A stretch of 21,431 bases of DNA. It comes from Butyrivibrio sp. (GTDB lineage Bacteria > Bacillota_A > Clostridia > Lachnospirales > Lachnospiraceae). Position 1 is the stretch's first letter, and every line of letters begins with the position of its first letter. This document shows positions 7,124 through 15,084 of the stretch, piece by piece. A program made the translations under genes and the position numbers. The stretch lies in contig JAILOW010000006.1 in NCBI GenBank assembly GCA_024690635.1, forward strand, positions 1 through 21,431, given 5' to 3'. The notes below the pieces were generated by a model. The model did no database searches and was not told where the DNA came from. It saw only the letters and a program-made list of their open reading frames with translations.

Positions 7124-8893
7124 TCAGTCTTCTCCTCCAAATGGAATGCAGATTGAGATCTCCGTACCCACATCTATGGTACTGTCCACATCCACTCTGT
7201 AGTTTTCGCCGTAGCGAAGCTGTAATCTCTCTCTTACGTAGTAAAGGCCAAAGCTCTGGTTGTCATCGGGAGAAAGATCTCCTCTTCCGCTTCCTGTCTG
7301 TAAAAGATTTCTCAGGGAATCTCTGGTGTTTTCATCCATTCCCCTTCCGTCATCCGAAACAGACATTCTTATCATGTCACCCTGTCTTTTTACGGAAACC
7401 TTTATATGGCCGCTTCCTCTCTTAAGCTTTATGCCATGATAGATGGCATTTTCCAAAAGAGGCTGCAGGATGAGCTTGGGAACCTGAGTTTTCATGCACT
7501 CTTCGTCCGCTTCCACATCAAAGATCAGCTTGTCTTCATATCTGGTCTTTTGAACATACAGATAGTTGTTAATATAATTTACTTCTTCTTTTATGGTTAT
7601 ATAGTCCCTGCCGTGGCTGAGACTGATCCTGAACACATTGGTAAGAGCCTCCACAAGTTTGACAATGTCTTTTGCATCATGCTCTCTTGCCATCCAGTTT
7701 ATGGTATCAAGGGTATTGTACAAAAAGTGCGGCTTGAACTGCTCCTGCACTATCTTAAGCTCCGCCATTCTCTTTTGATCTTCCTCGTGCCTTACCCTCT
7801 CAAGAAGGAGCTGGATCCTCTCAAGCATATGGTTAAAAGTAAGGCCGAGATCGTTGATCTCATCTTTTGAATCACTTTCAAAACGAAGGCTTAAATTTCC
7901 CTCCTCCGTCTTTTTCATAAGATCTCTGAGGTTTTGTATGGGCTGAGTGATATTGTCGGACAGCTTAAGTGAAAGATACTGCACCAGTACAAGCGTCACA
8001 ATAAGCATCACCGCATAGATGGCGATCATCCTGTCTATATCAGACATCAGGGCGTCGTAGGAAATAACGCTGACGGTCTTCCAGCCGGTCCTCTCGGAGG
8101 TCTTGTATCTGACGTGATACCTTCCGCCTCCTACCTTTATATTGAGCGTTCCGTCCTTTTCTGAAAGCCAGTCAGGCCTGATCCTGTAAACCACATCGTT
8201 TATAGGGGTATATACCACATGATCCGACTCATCGAGGACGAAGACAAAGCCCTCTCCTCCTGTCTGAGAATCACTTATGGCTGAAGATATGATGCCGTGT
8301 CCGACGTCCATCAAAAGAACGCCCAAAACATCACCGGTAGAAGGATCATTAACAGCTTTTACAACAGAAAAGACATCGTCCACACTGTAGCCAACATCCG
8401 TAGTAATATTTCTGCCTGTTACACTGCTGATCCTGTGAAGAGTATCCTTATCGGAAAGAGCCTTTTTGTACCATGACTCCTTTTGAAAAGAATCTCTGGA
8501 AACACGGGTCATTCCCGTACTGATATATCTGTCGCCCTCATAGGCATAAAGAATACCTGCTATCTCGTCATAATTGCTCATGACATTCTGCATGTAATGG
8601 CTGACTCTGGTAAGTCTTTCTGTTCCACCCTCCGCAGGGTTTTCCATGGCGATCTCATCTGCAAGGATGAAAGTGAGCTTATCCAGATCCTCCATGTAAA
8701 TATCAAGGGTACGGCTCACCTGGTTAACAGTCTGGGAAGTACGCTGTTCAACATTCTTTCTTGCTTCCCTGACTGAGAACATGATACCTACCATGCCAAC
8801 CAAAACAAAAGGGATGAGCGCTATGAGTACCTGGGATAGGATCAGTTTTGATCTGATCCTTGTTGCTTTAAAACTATCCGAAAGTTTACTCAT
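7124..8893 (-). CDS. YesM-type membrane sensor histidine kinase
   Basis: The 589-residue protein has TM1 at about 18-40, an extracellular sensor region at 41-285 (Cache-like, with WYKKAL and a later TSERTGWKTV segment), TM2 at about 289-308, HAMP at about 309-362, then a His_kinase domain with the phospho-acceptor His389 in FKPHFLYNTLDTINWM. The ATPase domain shows the N-box LLENAIYHGI (479-488), DDGRGMD (514-520) and a GLYYVRERL G2-type segment. This is the family that pairs with YesN/AraC-type regulators such as the one at 13734-14942. It lies between the transporter and the tandem binding protein, 37 nt after yjfF and one base before the next start. GAGGA upstream of the ATG serves as ribosome binding site. 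The ligand, and whether it is sensed directly or through the tandem binding protein, is not shown by sequence. Confidence 0.93.
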   Translation of the reverse strand: MSKLSDSFKATRIRSKLILSQVLIALIPFVLVGMVGIMFSVREARKNVEQRTSQTVNQVSRTLDIYMEDLDKLTFILADEIAMENPAEGGTERLTRVSHYMQNVMSNYDEIAGILYAYEGDRYISTGMTRVSRDSFQKESWYKKALSDKDTLHRISSVTGRNITTDVGYSVDDVFSVVKAVNDPSTGDVLGVLLMDVGHGIISSAISDSQTGGEGFVFVLDESDHVVYTPINDVVYRIRPDWLSEKDGTLNIKVGGGRYHVRYKTSERTGWKTVSVISYDALMSDIDRMIAIYAVMLIVTLVLVQYLSLKLSDNITQPIQNLRDLMKKTEEGNLSLRFESDSKDEINDLGLTFNHMLERIQLLLERVRHEEDQKRMAELKIVQEQFKPHFLYNTLDTINWMAREHDAKDIVKLVEALTNVFRISLSHGRDYITIKEEVNYINNYLYVQKTRYEDKLIFDVEADEECMKTQVPKLILQPLLENAIYHGIKLKRGSGHIKVSVKRQGDMIRMSVSDDGRGMDENTRDSLRNLLQTGSGRGDLSPDDNQSFGLYYVRERLQLRYGENYRVDVDSTIDVGTEISICIPFGGED

Positions 8894-8930
8894 AAATGCT
8901 CATCCTCAAACTCTTTTGATCAAAAAAATA

Positions 8931-9941
8931 TCAGGCTGCAGCCATCGCCTTTCCTTTCAGGGCCTCGGCTCTTACCGCGATGATCCTCTGAACTACGATA
9001 AAGAAGCACAGAAGGCCTGCGATGGTAACCTTTGTCCACCATGTATTCAGATTCTCATAGGTAACAATAGTCTGAATGATACCCTGGATCATGGCACCCA
9101 CAGCGGTTCCGAATACCGAACCAACACCTCCTGTCAGAAGTGTTCCTCCGATAACCGCCGAGGATATGGCGTCAAGCTCCATTCCCATGTTCTGAAGCCC
9201 ATACCCTGCAAGAGTATAAAACGAAAAAACAACACCTGCAAGTGAAGCACAGAAACTGCTTATAATATACGCCCCTATTTTACATCTTGCAACATTTAAG
9301 CCCATCAGCTCGGCAGACTGCTCTGATCCGCCGATCGCATATATAGCTCTTCCGAAGGCTGTTTTCTTCAGCACATAAAGAGAAATGATCAAAACAGCAA
9401 CAAAGATCAGAACATAATAATAAATTTTACCGTTAAGGGCCTTGGAATCACCAAATTTAACAGGAATCCTGCCAAGAGCCATAAATTTAAAGAAGGGATC
9501 CGTAATAGGAATAGATGCTTCGCTTATTACTACGCACAGGCCTCGCATAAGGAACTGCCCCGCAAGTGTAACGATAAAGGGCTGAAGCTTGAAATAATGA
9601 ATAAGACCACCCTGTACCGCGCCCACTATGATACCGATAATAAGTGCAATGGGAATGACCACATAGGAAGGCATACCCTTTTGCAGGCAATAGGCCATGA
9701 ACACACCGGTAAAAGCTATTGTGGAAGAAATTGAAATGTCGATTCCTCCGGTAATAAGGACAAAAGTGATACCGATACCTGCTATCATCAGGTACGCATT
9801 GTCATTAAAAAGATTTAAAAAGGTCGAAAGTGATAAAAAGTGCTCATATCTTACTGCGCCGAAAATAAACATTACAAGAAAGAGAACGACAGTCATTGTA
9901 AGAGATATATTTTTGATCCTGATTCTTTTTAAGTCTTTCAT
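8931..9941 (-). CDS. yjfF: Sugar ABC transporter permease, YjfF type
   Basis: The 336-residue inner-membrane permease belongs to the RbsC/BPD_transp_2 family. Several stretches closely match what I know of E. coli YjfF: DNAYLMIAGIGITFVLITGG, SIPITDPFF, YAIGGSEQSAELMG, the GYGLQNMGMELDAISSAVIG segment, and NTWWTKVTIAGLL near the C-terminus. About eight to ten hydrophobic helices are visible. Its ATG at 9941 shares one base with the ytfT stop (TAATG), so the two permeases are translationally coupled and probably form the heterodimeric channel. The sensor kinase gene follows after 37 nt. In E. coli the system imports galactofuranose; related systems carry other furanose-form sugars, so the substrate here is inferred only at the level of a sugar. 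Confidence 0.93.
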   Translation of the reverse strand: MKDLKRIRIKNISLTMTVVLFLVMFIFGAVRYEHFLSLSTFLNLFNDNAYLMIAGIGITFVLITGGIDISISSTIAFTGVFMAYCLQKGMPSYVVIPIALIIGIIVGAVQGGLIHYFKLQPFIVTLAGQFLMRGLCVVISEASIPITDPFFKFMALGRIPVKFGDSKALNGKIYYYVLIFVAVLIISLYVLKKTAFGRAIYAIGGSEQSAELMGLNVARCKIGAYIISSFCASLAGVVFSFYTLAGYGLQNMGMELDAISSAVIGGTLLTGGVGSVFGTAVGAMIQGIIQTIVTYENLNTWWTKVTIAGLLCFFIVVQRIIAVRAEALKGKAMAAA

Positions 9942-10975
9942 TATGCAACTGCCTCCTTTCTTTTTGCTGAGAATACTTTACCCACAGAAACCTTGAATTT
10001 ATTGGACTGTGCAAGACAGATCACGATGATAAGAGCTGCCTTTAAAACTCTGATGTATGCTGCGGGAACGCCAAGAGCCAGAACCGTAGTGGTGATACTC
10101 TGTACGATAAGAGCTCCTATAACACTGGCAAAGATTGAAAATCTACCGCCCATAAGGTTTGTTCCGCCGATGGCAACTGCAAGAATGGCATCCATCTCAA
10201 TGTTAAGACCTGCGTTGTTACAGTCAGCACCCTTGATGCCGGCACTTTCGATAAGTCCCGCAACAGATGCAAAAGCACCTGAGATCGTATAGATAGCCAG
10301 AAGGTATTTGTTAACCTTGATTCCTGCAAATTTTGATGCTAACTGGTTACAGCCGATGGATTCGAGGAAGAGACCGAATGCTGTCTTCTGAACGAATAAT
10401 AAGAGCAGTCCCACAAGGAAGATTACGATGTATAGAGGGAATGGGAGCCCTAAAATGTATCCGCCGTTAATGAAGTAATAAGCATCCGAGTTTATGGTAA
10501 TGATCTTACCGTTTGTAATAAGCTGTGCAATTCCACGTCCTGCAACCAGCAGTATCATCGTAGCAACAATGGGCTGGATCTTTATGCTGGAAACCAGAAA
10601 ACCGTTCCAAAGCCCGCAAAGGATCCCTGCCAAAACCGCAAAAGTGATGGCAAGGGCAACATTTCCCGAAAGAGCGGGGAAAAGATTTCCGTTAATGATA
10701 CTGCAGGCAATTGCACCGCTTATGGCCATTACGGATCCAACGGAAATATCCGTTCCACCCGTTGCAAGGACCATGGTCATGCCGGCTGCAAGTATCATGA
10801 GCTTTCCGCCGTTTCTGAAAATATCAATGATTCGGCCGTAAAAATGTCCGTCAACTATTGAAATAGAGAGAAACTCTCCTTTTGTCATAATCGTATTAAA
10901 CAAAATGATGGTCAGAAATATGATGGCAGGCCAAAACGCCTGACTGCCCGAAAGCCTGGTTATTTTATTTTTCAT
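9941..10975 (-). CDS. ytfT: Sugar ABC transporter permease, YtfT type
   Basis: The 344-residue integral membrane protein is the second permease of the YtfQRT-YjfF-type importer. It carries the YtfT-like N-terminal segment IVDGHFYGRIIDIFRNGG, the conserved ATGGTDISVGSVMAISGAI stretch, and the family motif EMDAILAVAIGGTNLMGG in the C-terminal half, which is the loop expected to contact the ATPase. The first ~20 residues contain a basic, cytoplasmic start and then TM1. Its ATG overlaps the end of ytfR by 4 nt (ATGA), and its stop overlaps the yjfF start. Expression is therefore tightly coupled across the three genes. Confidence 0.93.
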   Translation of the reverse strand: MKNKITRLSGSQAFWPAIIFLTIILFNTIMTKGEFLSISIVDGHFYGRIIDIFRNGGKLMILAAGMTMVLATGGTDISVGSVMAISGAIACSIINGNLFPALSGNVALAITFAVLAGILCGLWNGFLVSSIKIQPIVATMILLVAGRGIAQLITNGKIITINSDAYYFINGGYILGLPFPLYIVIFLVGLLLLFVQKTAFGLFLESIGCNQLASKFAGIKVNKYLLAIYTISGAFASVAGLIESAGIKGADCNNAGLNIEMDAILAVAIGGTNLMGGRFSIFASVIGALIVQSITTTVLALGVPAAYIRVLKAALIIVICLAQSNKFKVSVGKVFSAKRKEAVA

Positions 10976-12495
10976 ACTTCTCCTCCTGCCATAATGTGCA
11001 TTACCGCACTTTCTGATATCTCATTTCCGGTAACTTCTCCGGCTCTCTCCATATCCTTGAGTACAACGATCCTCTTGCAGCATCTGAGCTCTTCATCAAG
11101 CTCCGATGAAATGAATAAAACCGCCATTCCCTGAGAAGCCAGATCTATTACGATCTTTTGTATCTCCGCCTTGGTACCGATATCGATACCTCTTGTGGGC
11201 TCATCCAGCATAAGAAGCTTGGGATCCGTAGCAAGCCATCTTGCAAGGATAACCTTCTGCTGATTTCCTCCCGAGAGATTTTTGATAAGCTGATCTGCGC
11301 TTGGTGTCTTGATCTCCAGCTTTTCGATATACTCATCTGCAATTCTCTGCGCTTCCTTTTTACTGATCTTTTTGAAAAGACCTTTCTTTGCCTGAAGAGC
11401 AAGCACTATGTTGTCGCGGATGGAAAGATCCCCGATGATTCCCTCCGTTTTTCTGTTCTCGGGGCAGAATGCCAGATCTTTTCTGATGGCATCAAGAGGG
11501 TGCTTTAGGTTCACCTTCTCACCGCCGATCTCAAGTTCTCCGCCTGTTACCTGATCTATTCCAAAAAGGACTCTGGCGGTCTCTGACCTGCCTGAGCCAA
11601 GAAGTCCCGATAAGCCAAGGACTTCACCCTTTGATATTGTCAGATCCATATTGCTGATGCTTCCCTGATGTGAAACCTTCTTCATGTTGATAAACACATC
11701 GCCTGCTTCGGAAGCCTCTTTTTCTTCTTTTCCCTCCTGAAGGGATTTATTAAGCATTGCATAATCCTTACCGATCATCTTTGAAACCAGTTCAACTCTG
11801 GGAAGATCGGCAGTTTTGTAGGTACCTACGTAATGACCGTTTCTAAGTACCGTGATCCTGTCTGTAACTTCATAAACCTGATCAAGGAAATGTGTTACAA
11901 AAATGATGCCCATGCCCTCTGAGCGAAGCCTTTTCATGATAGTGAAAAGCTTTTCAACTTCCACATTTGAAAGGGAACTTGTGGGCTCATCAAGAATAAG
12001 AACCTTTGCCTTGATATCACTTGCTCTTGCTATGGCAACCATCTGCTGGACCGCAACGGAATAATTATCAAGACTTTTTGTTACATCAAGCTTAAGATCA
12101 AATTTCTCAAGCAGCTGCTGTGCATCCTTTGCCATTGCTGACCAGTCAATGCCTCCCATCTTTGTTCTTGGTGCTCTTCCGATATAGATATTTTCCGCAA
12201 CGGAAAGATTCGGACAAAGATTTACCTCCTGATAGACAGTAGAGATACCCACCTGCTGAGCCTCATTGGTTGACTTGGGATAGATCTTTTCACCCTCAAG
12301 AGTTACTTCACCTGTATCTCTTTCCTCAACTCCTGTAAGAACCTTGATCAAAGTGGATTTGCCGGCTCCGTTCTCCCCTAAAAGAGCATGGATCTCACCT
12401 GCCTCAAGATCAAATCTGACATCATCAAGGGCTATTACTGCTTTTCCGAAGGACTTGGATATACCTTCCATCGTTAAGAGTTTATTGCCGCTCAT
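10972..12495 (-). CDS. ytfR: Sugar ABC transporter ATP-binding protein, YtfR type (two ATPase domains)
   Basis: The 507-residue cytoplasmic protein has two fused nucleotide-binding domains, as in RbsA/MglA. Domain 1 shows Walker A GENGAGKST (40-48), the YtfR-like signature region NYSVAVQQMVAIARAS and Walker B VLILDEPTSSL. Domain 2 has a degenerate Walker A (GLLGSGRSE) typical of this family, a canonical LSGGNQQKVILARWL signature and LLMLDEPTRGID. One full catalytic site is therefore expected per pair. The ATG at 12495 has a strong ribosome binding site, AAAGGAGGAG, directly after a hairpin that separates it from ytfQ. It overlaps ytfT by 4 nt. Confidence 0.95.
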   Translation of the reverse strand: MSGNKLLTMEGISKSFGKAVIALDDVRFDLEAGEIHALLGENGAGKSTLIKVLTGVEERDTGEVTLEGEKIYPKSTNEAQQVGISTVYQEVNLCPNLSVAENIYIGRAPRTKMGGIDWSAMAKDAQQLLEKFDLKLDVTKSLDNYSVAVQQMVAIARASDIKAKVLILDEPTSSLSNVEVEKLFTIMKRLRSEGMGIIFVTHFLDQVYEVTDRITVLRNGHYVGTYKTADLPRVELVSKMIGKDYAMLNKSLQEGKEEKEASEAGDVFINMKKVSHQGSISNMDLTISKGEVLGLSGLLGSGRSETARVLFGIDQVTGGELEIGGEKVNLKHPLDAIRKDLAFCPENRKTEGIIGDLSIRDNIVLALQAKKGLFKKISKKEAQRIADEYIEKLEIKTPSADQLIKNLSGGNQQKVILARWLATDPKLLMLDEPTRGIDIGTKAEIQKIVIDLASQGMAVLFISSELDEELRCCKRIVVLKDMERAGEVTGNEISESAVMHIMAGGEV

Positions 12496-12512
12496 AACTC
12501 TTCTCCTCCTTT

Positions 12513-12548
12513 AAAAAATCCGCTCCGGTATGGAAAACGGAGCGGATT
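12513..12548 (-). terminator. Hairpin (partial terminator/attenuator) between ytfQ and ytfR
   Basis: On the minus strand AATCCGCTCCG and CGGAGCGGATT form an 11-bp stem with a 10-nt loop, followed by a T-run (TTTTTT counting the stem end). It looks like a rho-independent terminator placed inside an operon. Such structures commonly let the binding-protein mRNA accumulate above the permease/ATPase mRNA. The T-run runs straight into the ytfR ribosome binding site. Confidence 0.75.
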
Positions 12549-12558
12549 GTTTTTAATA

Positions 12559-13620
12559 TCAATAAGCTCTGCTATCGATAACGTCAGCTGCGATGTCCTG
12601 TGTGAATACACCGTCAACGGACTTAACCCACTTTTCAACGCTTTCGCCTGCTTTAAGCTTGGCAGCTGTCTCGAAGAAAAGAGGTCCAAGAAGAGGATTG
12701 CACTCAACTGTGCAGTTAGCTTCTCCTGCTACCATAGCCTCAAAGATACCCTTTACACCGTCAACGGATACTGTAACGATATCCTCACCGGGCTTAAGGC
12801 CGGCTTCCTTGATAGCTTCGATAGCACCAAGTGCCATATCGTCGTTGTGTGCGTAAACACCTACGATATCAGGATTAGACTTAAGGAATGACTCCATAAC
12901 TTCCTTACCCTGTGCTCTTGTGAAATCACCTGTCTGTGAAGCAACGATCTCAATGTCGGGATAGTTGGCAGCTATCTCCTCGTCAAAGCCTGTCTTTCTG
13001 TCTGTTGCTGCTGATGCTCCAACAGTTCCCTCAAGCTCAACGATCTTTCCCTTGCCGCCGATAAGAGTAGCCATGTTCTGAGCTGCCTGTCTGCCTTCCT
13101 CAATGAAGTCTGAACCGATGAATGTAGCATAAAGGCTCTCATCTACATCTGCTGTTCTGTCAAGAAGAATGATAGGAATACCTGCATCCTGTGCCTCTGC
13201 AAAAACCTGATCCCAACCTGTCTCAACAACGGGTGCAAGACCGATAACGTCAACGTCCTGCTCGATGAAGCTCTTGATAGCCTTGATCTGGTTTTCCTGC
13301 TTCTGCTGAGCATCTGCGAACTTAAGCTCTACTTCGTCGGGATGCTCTTCTGCATAAGACTGGATTGACATTGTCTCGGCATCTCTCCATCCGGACTCCT
13401 GTCCGATCTGAGCGAAACCAACAACAAGCTTGCCGTCTGACTCTGCGGGAGCTTCTGTTTCAGCCTCTGCAGCTGTCTCCTCTGCGGGTTCAGCCTCAGC
13501 TTCTACAGCTGCAGGCTCAGCAGCCTGTGTGTTCTCGGCAGGAGCAGCATTTCCGCAGCCTGCAAGAGAGCCGGCGATGAGTGACACACTAAGAAGTGTT
13601 CCAACTAATCTTTTTTTCAT
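12559..13620 (-). CDS. ytfQ: Sugar-binding lipoprotein of the ABC importer, YtfQ type
   Basis: The 353-residue extracellular binding protein captures sugar for the YtfR/YtfT/YjfF transporter. It has a basic N-terminus, a hydrophobic segment and a canonical lipobox LAGC with Cys22, so it is lipid-anchored. An Ala/Glu-rich spacer (about 23-62) acts as a flexible tether. The binding domain (64-353) matches YtfQ closely: VGFAQIGQESGWRDAET, ADAQQKQENQIKAIKSFIEQ, APVVETGWD, LLDRTADVDESLY and AHNDDMALGAIEA. The start at 13620 has an AAGGAGGATATC ribosome binding site. It is the first gene of the transport operon and is followed by an intercistronic hairpin. E. coli YtfQ prefers galactofuranose; the close match makes a related sugar likely but does not prove it. 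Confidence 0.95.
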   Translation of the reverse strand: MKKRLVGTLLSVSLIAGSLAGCGNAAPAENTQAAEPAAVEAEAEPAEETAAEAETEAPAESDGKLVVGFAQIGQESGWRDAETMSIQSYAEEHPDEVELKFADAQQKQENQIKAIKSFIEQDVDVIGLAPVVETGWDQVFAEAQDAGIPIILLDRTADVDESLYATFIGSDFIEEGRQAAQNMATLIGGKGKIVELEGTVGASAATDRKTGFDEEIAANYPDIEIVASQTGDFTRAQGKEVMESFLKSNPDIVGVYAHNDDMALGAIEAIKEAGLKPGEDIVTVSVDGVKGIFEAMVAGEANCTVECNPLLGPLFFETAAKLKAGESVEKWVKSVDGVFTQDIAADVIDSRAY

Positions 13621-13733
13621 GATATCCTCCTTATTATCCTTTGGCCTGTGGCCGTCTGTTTGTTTACAAGAATGATTTTATTAAAAGGACAATAAGGAGT
13701 CTTTAGAATGGTTTGTCGAAAATTTATAGATTT
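13621..13733. other. Intergenic region upstream of ytfQ, no convincing sigma-A promoter seen
   Basis: Only the ytfQ ribosome binding site is clear. On the minus strand TTGTCC is followed 17 bp later by TTGTAA, a poor -10 box. A GACAA (13688-13692)/TTGTC (13713-13717) inverted repeat and a small GGCCTGTGGCC hairpin (13643-13653) are present but could be chance. Lack of a consensus promoter would fit activation by the upstream response regulator, or read-through from it. Confidence 0.4.
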
Positions 13734-14942
13734 TTATCTTTTTATGGACTGACGGTAGTCGATTGGGCTGACTCCGAATTTCTTTTTAAAGACGAGGCTG
13801 AAATACTGCTGAGATGAGTATCCTACCCTCTCAGCCACCTCGTAGATCTTGATGGAATCGTCATGAAGAAAAATGGTTGCCTTACGCATCCTTAAGTTCG
13901 TAAGGTAATCAACAAAGGTACATCCTGCCTCTTTTCTGAACATACGGCTAAGATACGGAAGCGAAAGTCCTATCGTGTCCGCAGCCTCCTGAAGAGAGAA
14001 ATCCTCTCTCATATAGCTTTCTTCTATAAGGGCCAGAACCTGCTCCATCAGCGGGGATACCCCTGCGTTTTTGGCTGTCTCTGCCGTAGCCTGTCTGTAG
14101 GAATTTGAAATTTCAGAAAGTCCGTGTCCGAAAGCCGTTGCCACAGCGCACTTTACAGGCATAATGGAAGAAACATATTCTGTATAATCTTTTATCTTTT
14201 CATCCAATACAGCTGCATCCTGGGCCTTTGTAAGGAGTACAAAAGAGCCTGCTTCATCCCTGCACCTTGTTTCTGCCGATAATGATGCAAACATCTCAAG
14301 AGCGATATTTTCGGATACAAAATAGATCAGATCCTCATTCCAGTCTGAAGAAGATCCGGATGCCTTAACATCTGTTCTGACGATTATGACTGTGTAATCC
14401 TCAGGAAGCGTTATTCCAAGATAGTCTGCCTCCTGCCTTATCTCTGTATCTGAAAGTCTGTCCTCAAGGATATTTTTGATAAGCCCGGAAACAAGATGTC
14501 CCCTGCTTCCCTTCATCTTTTCCCTTGCCCACTCCAGGTACTTTTTTTCAAGCTCGTCTTTGCTTCTTTCTTTTAATTCTTTCCTGATCCTGTCAAGAAG
14601 CTCGGAAAAAACCTCCTCCTGAAGAGGCTTAAGGACATAGTCAAAGACTCCAAGGCTCACTGCTTTTCTTGCATAGGCAAAAAGATCATAACCTGTGATG
14701 ATCACAACAAGTGCCTCGGGATACATCATCTTCAGCTCTTTGATAAAATCAAGCCCGTTCATAAAAGGCATGTTTATATCAACAAAAAAGACATCGACAG
14801 CTGTTGACCTTGCCTTTTCAAGAGCGATCTCTCCGTCCTCGGCTTCAGCAACCACCTCGAAGTCTTCACTGCTGTTAATAAAGCTCATGATGCCCCTTCT
14901 GATCATAGGTTCATCATCAGCTACCAGCGCCCTGTATTTCAT
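13734..14942 (-). CDS. YesN-type response regulator (receiver plus AraC DNA-binding domain)
   Basis: I place the start at 14942 (MKYRALVADDEPMIRRG), not the in-frame ATG at 15050. The start at 14942 has a strong GGGAGGAGC ribosome binding site and gives the exact start of a receiver domain; the 36 extra residues resemble nothing and cover the promoter. The product is 402 residues. The receiver (1-120) has acidic D10/E11, phospho-acceptor D55 in FFVDINMPFMNG and K105 in DYVLKP. The middle region is unassigned. Residues ~299-402 form the AraC double helix-turn-helix, including SLQEAADTIGLSLPYLSRMF and VAERVGYSSQQYFSLVFKKK. It is the obvious partner of the kinase at 7124-8893 and probably activates the ytfQ operon. 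Distance from the kinase (separated by the whole transporter) is unusual but all genes share one strand. Confidence 0.93.
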   Translation of the reverse strand: MKYRALVADDEPMIRRGIMSFINSSEDFEVVAEAEDGEIALEKARSTAVDVFFVDINMPFMNGLDFIKELKMMYPEALVVIITGYDLFAYARKAVSLGVFDYVLKPLQEEVFSELLDRIRKELKERSKDELEKKYLEWAREKMKGSRGHLVSGLIKNILEDRLSDTEIRQEADYLGITLPEDYTVIIVRTDVKASGSSSDWNEDLIYFVSENIALEMFASLSAETRCRDEAGSFVLLTKAQDAAVLDEKIKDYTEYVSSIMPVKCAVATAFGHGLSEISNSYRQATAETAKNAGVSPLMEQVLALIEESYMREDFSLQEAADTIGLSLPYLSRMFRKEAGCTFVDYLTNLRMRKATIFLHDDSIKIYEVAERVGYSSQQYFSLVFKKKFGVSPIDYRQSIKR

Positions 14943-15005
14943 AATTGCTCCTCCCAATACCCGTTTCGGAGATAAAAAACATTCATCCCCGTTTTCAATA
15001 ATAGA

Positions 15006-15034
15006 AGTATACGCATCCTCTTTTAGTCTGTAAA
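15006..15034 (-). promoter_or_regulatory. Promoter of the YesN-type regulator gene
   Basis: On the minus strand TTTACA (complement of 15029-15034) and TATACT (complement of 15006-15011) are separated by exactly 17 bp. The start would be near 14999, giving a 57-nt leader. The -35 box lies directly after the U-tract of the upstream terminator. Confidence 0.7.
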
Positions 15035-15063
15035 CAAAAAACTCCCGCAAATCGCGGGAGTTT
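15034..15063 (-). terminator. Terminator of the propeller-SBP/permease operon
   Basis: On the minus strand AAACTCCCGC pairs with GCGGGAGTTT (15039-15063) around a 5-nt loop and is followed by a run of T. It begins 22 nt after the stop at 15085. It separates the 15085-21431 operon from the regulator gene. Confidence 0.9.
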
Positions 15064-15084
15064 CCTAAAGCATAATCCTATAAA

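Noticed and set aside
13688..13717. GACAA/TTGTC inverted repeat upstream of ytfQ as a regulator site
   Set aside because: Five-base arms 20 bp apart are expected by chance, and AraC-type regulators usually bind direct repeats; not enough to call an operator.
14943..15050. Longer start for the response regulator at 15050
   Set aside because: The extra 36 residues cover the predicted promoter and part of the terminator, and precede a receiver domain that starts exactly at 14942 with a strong ribosome binding site.
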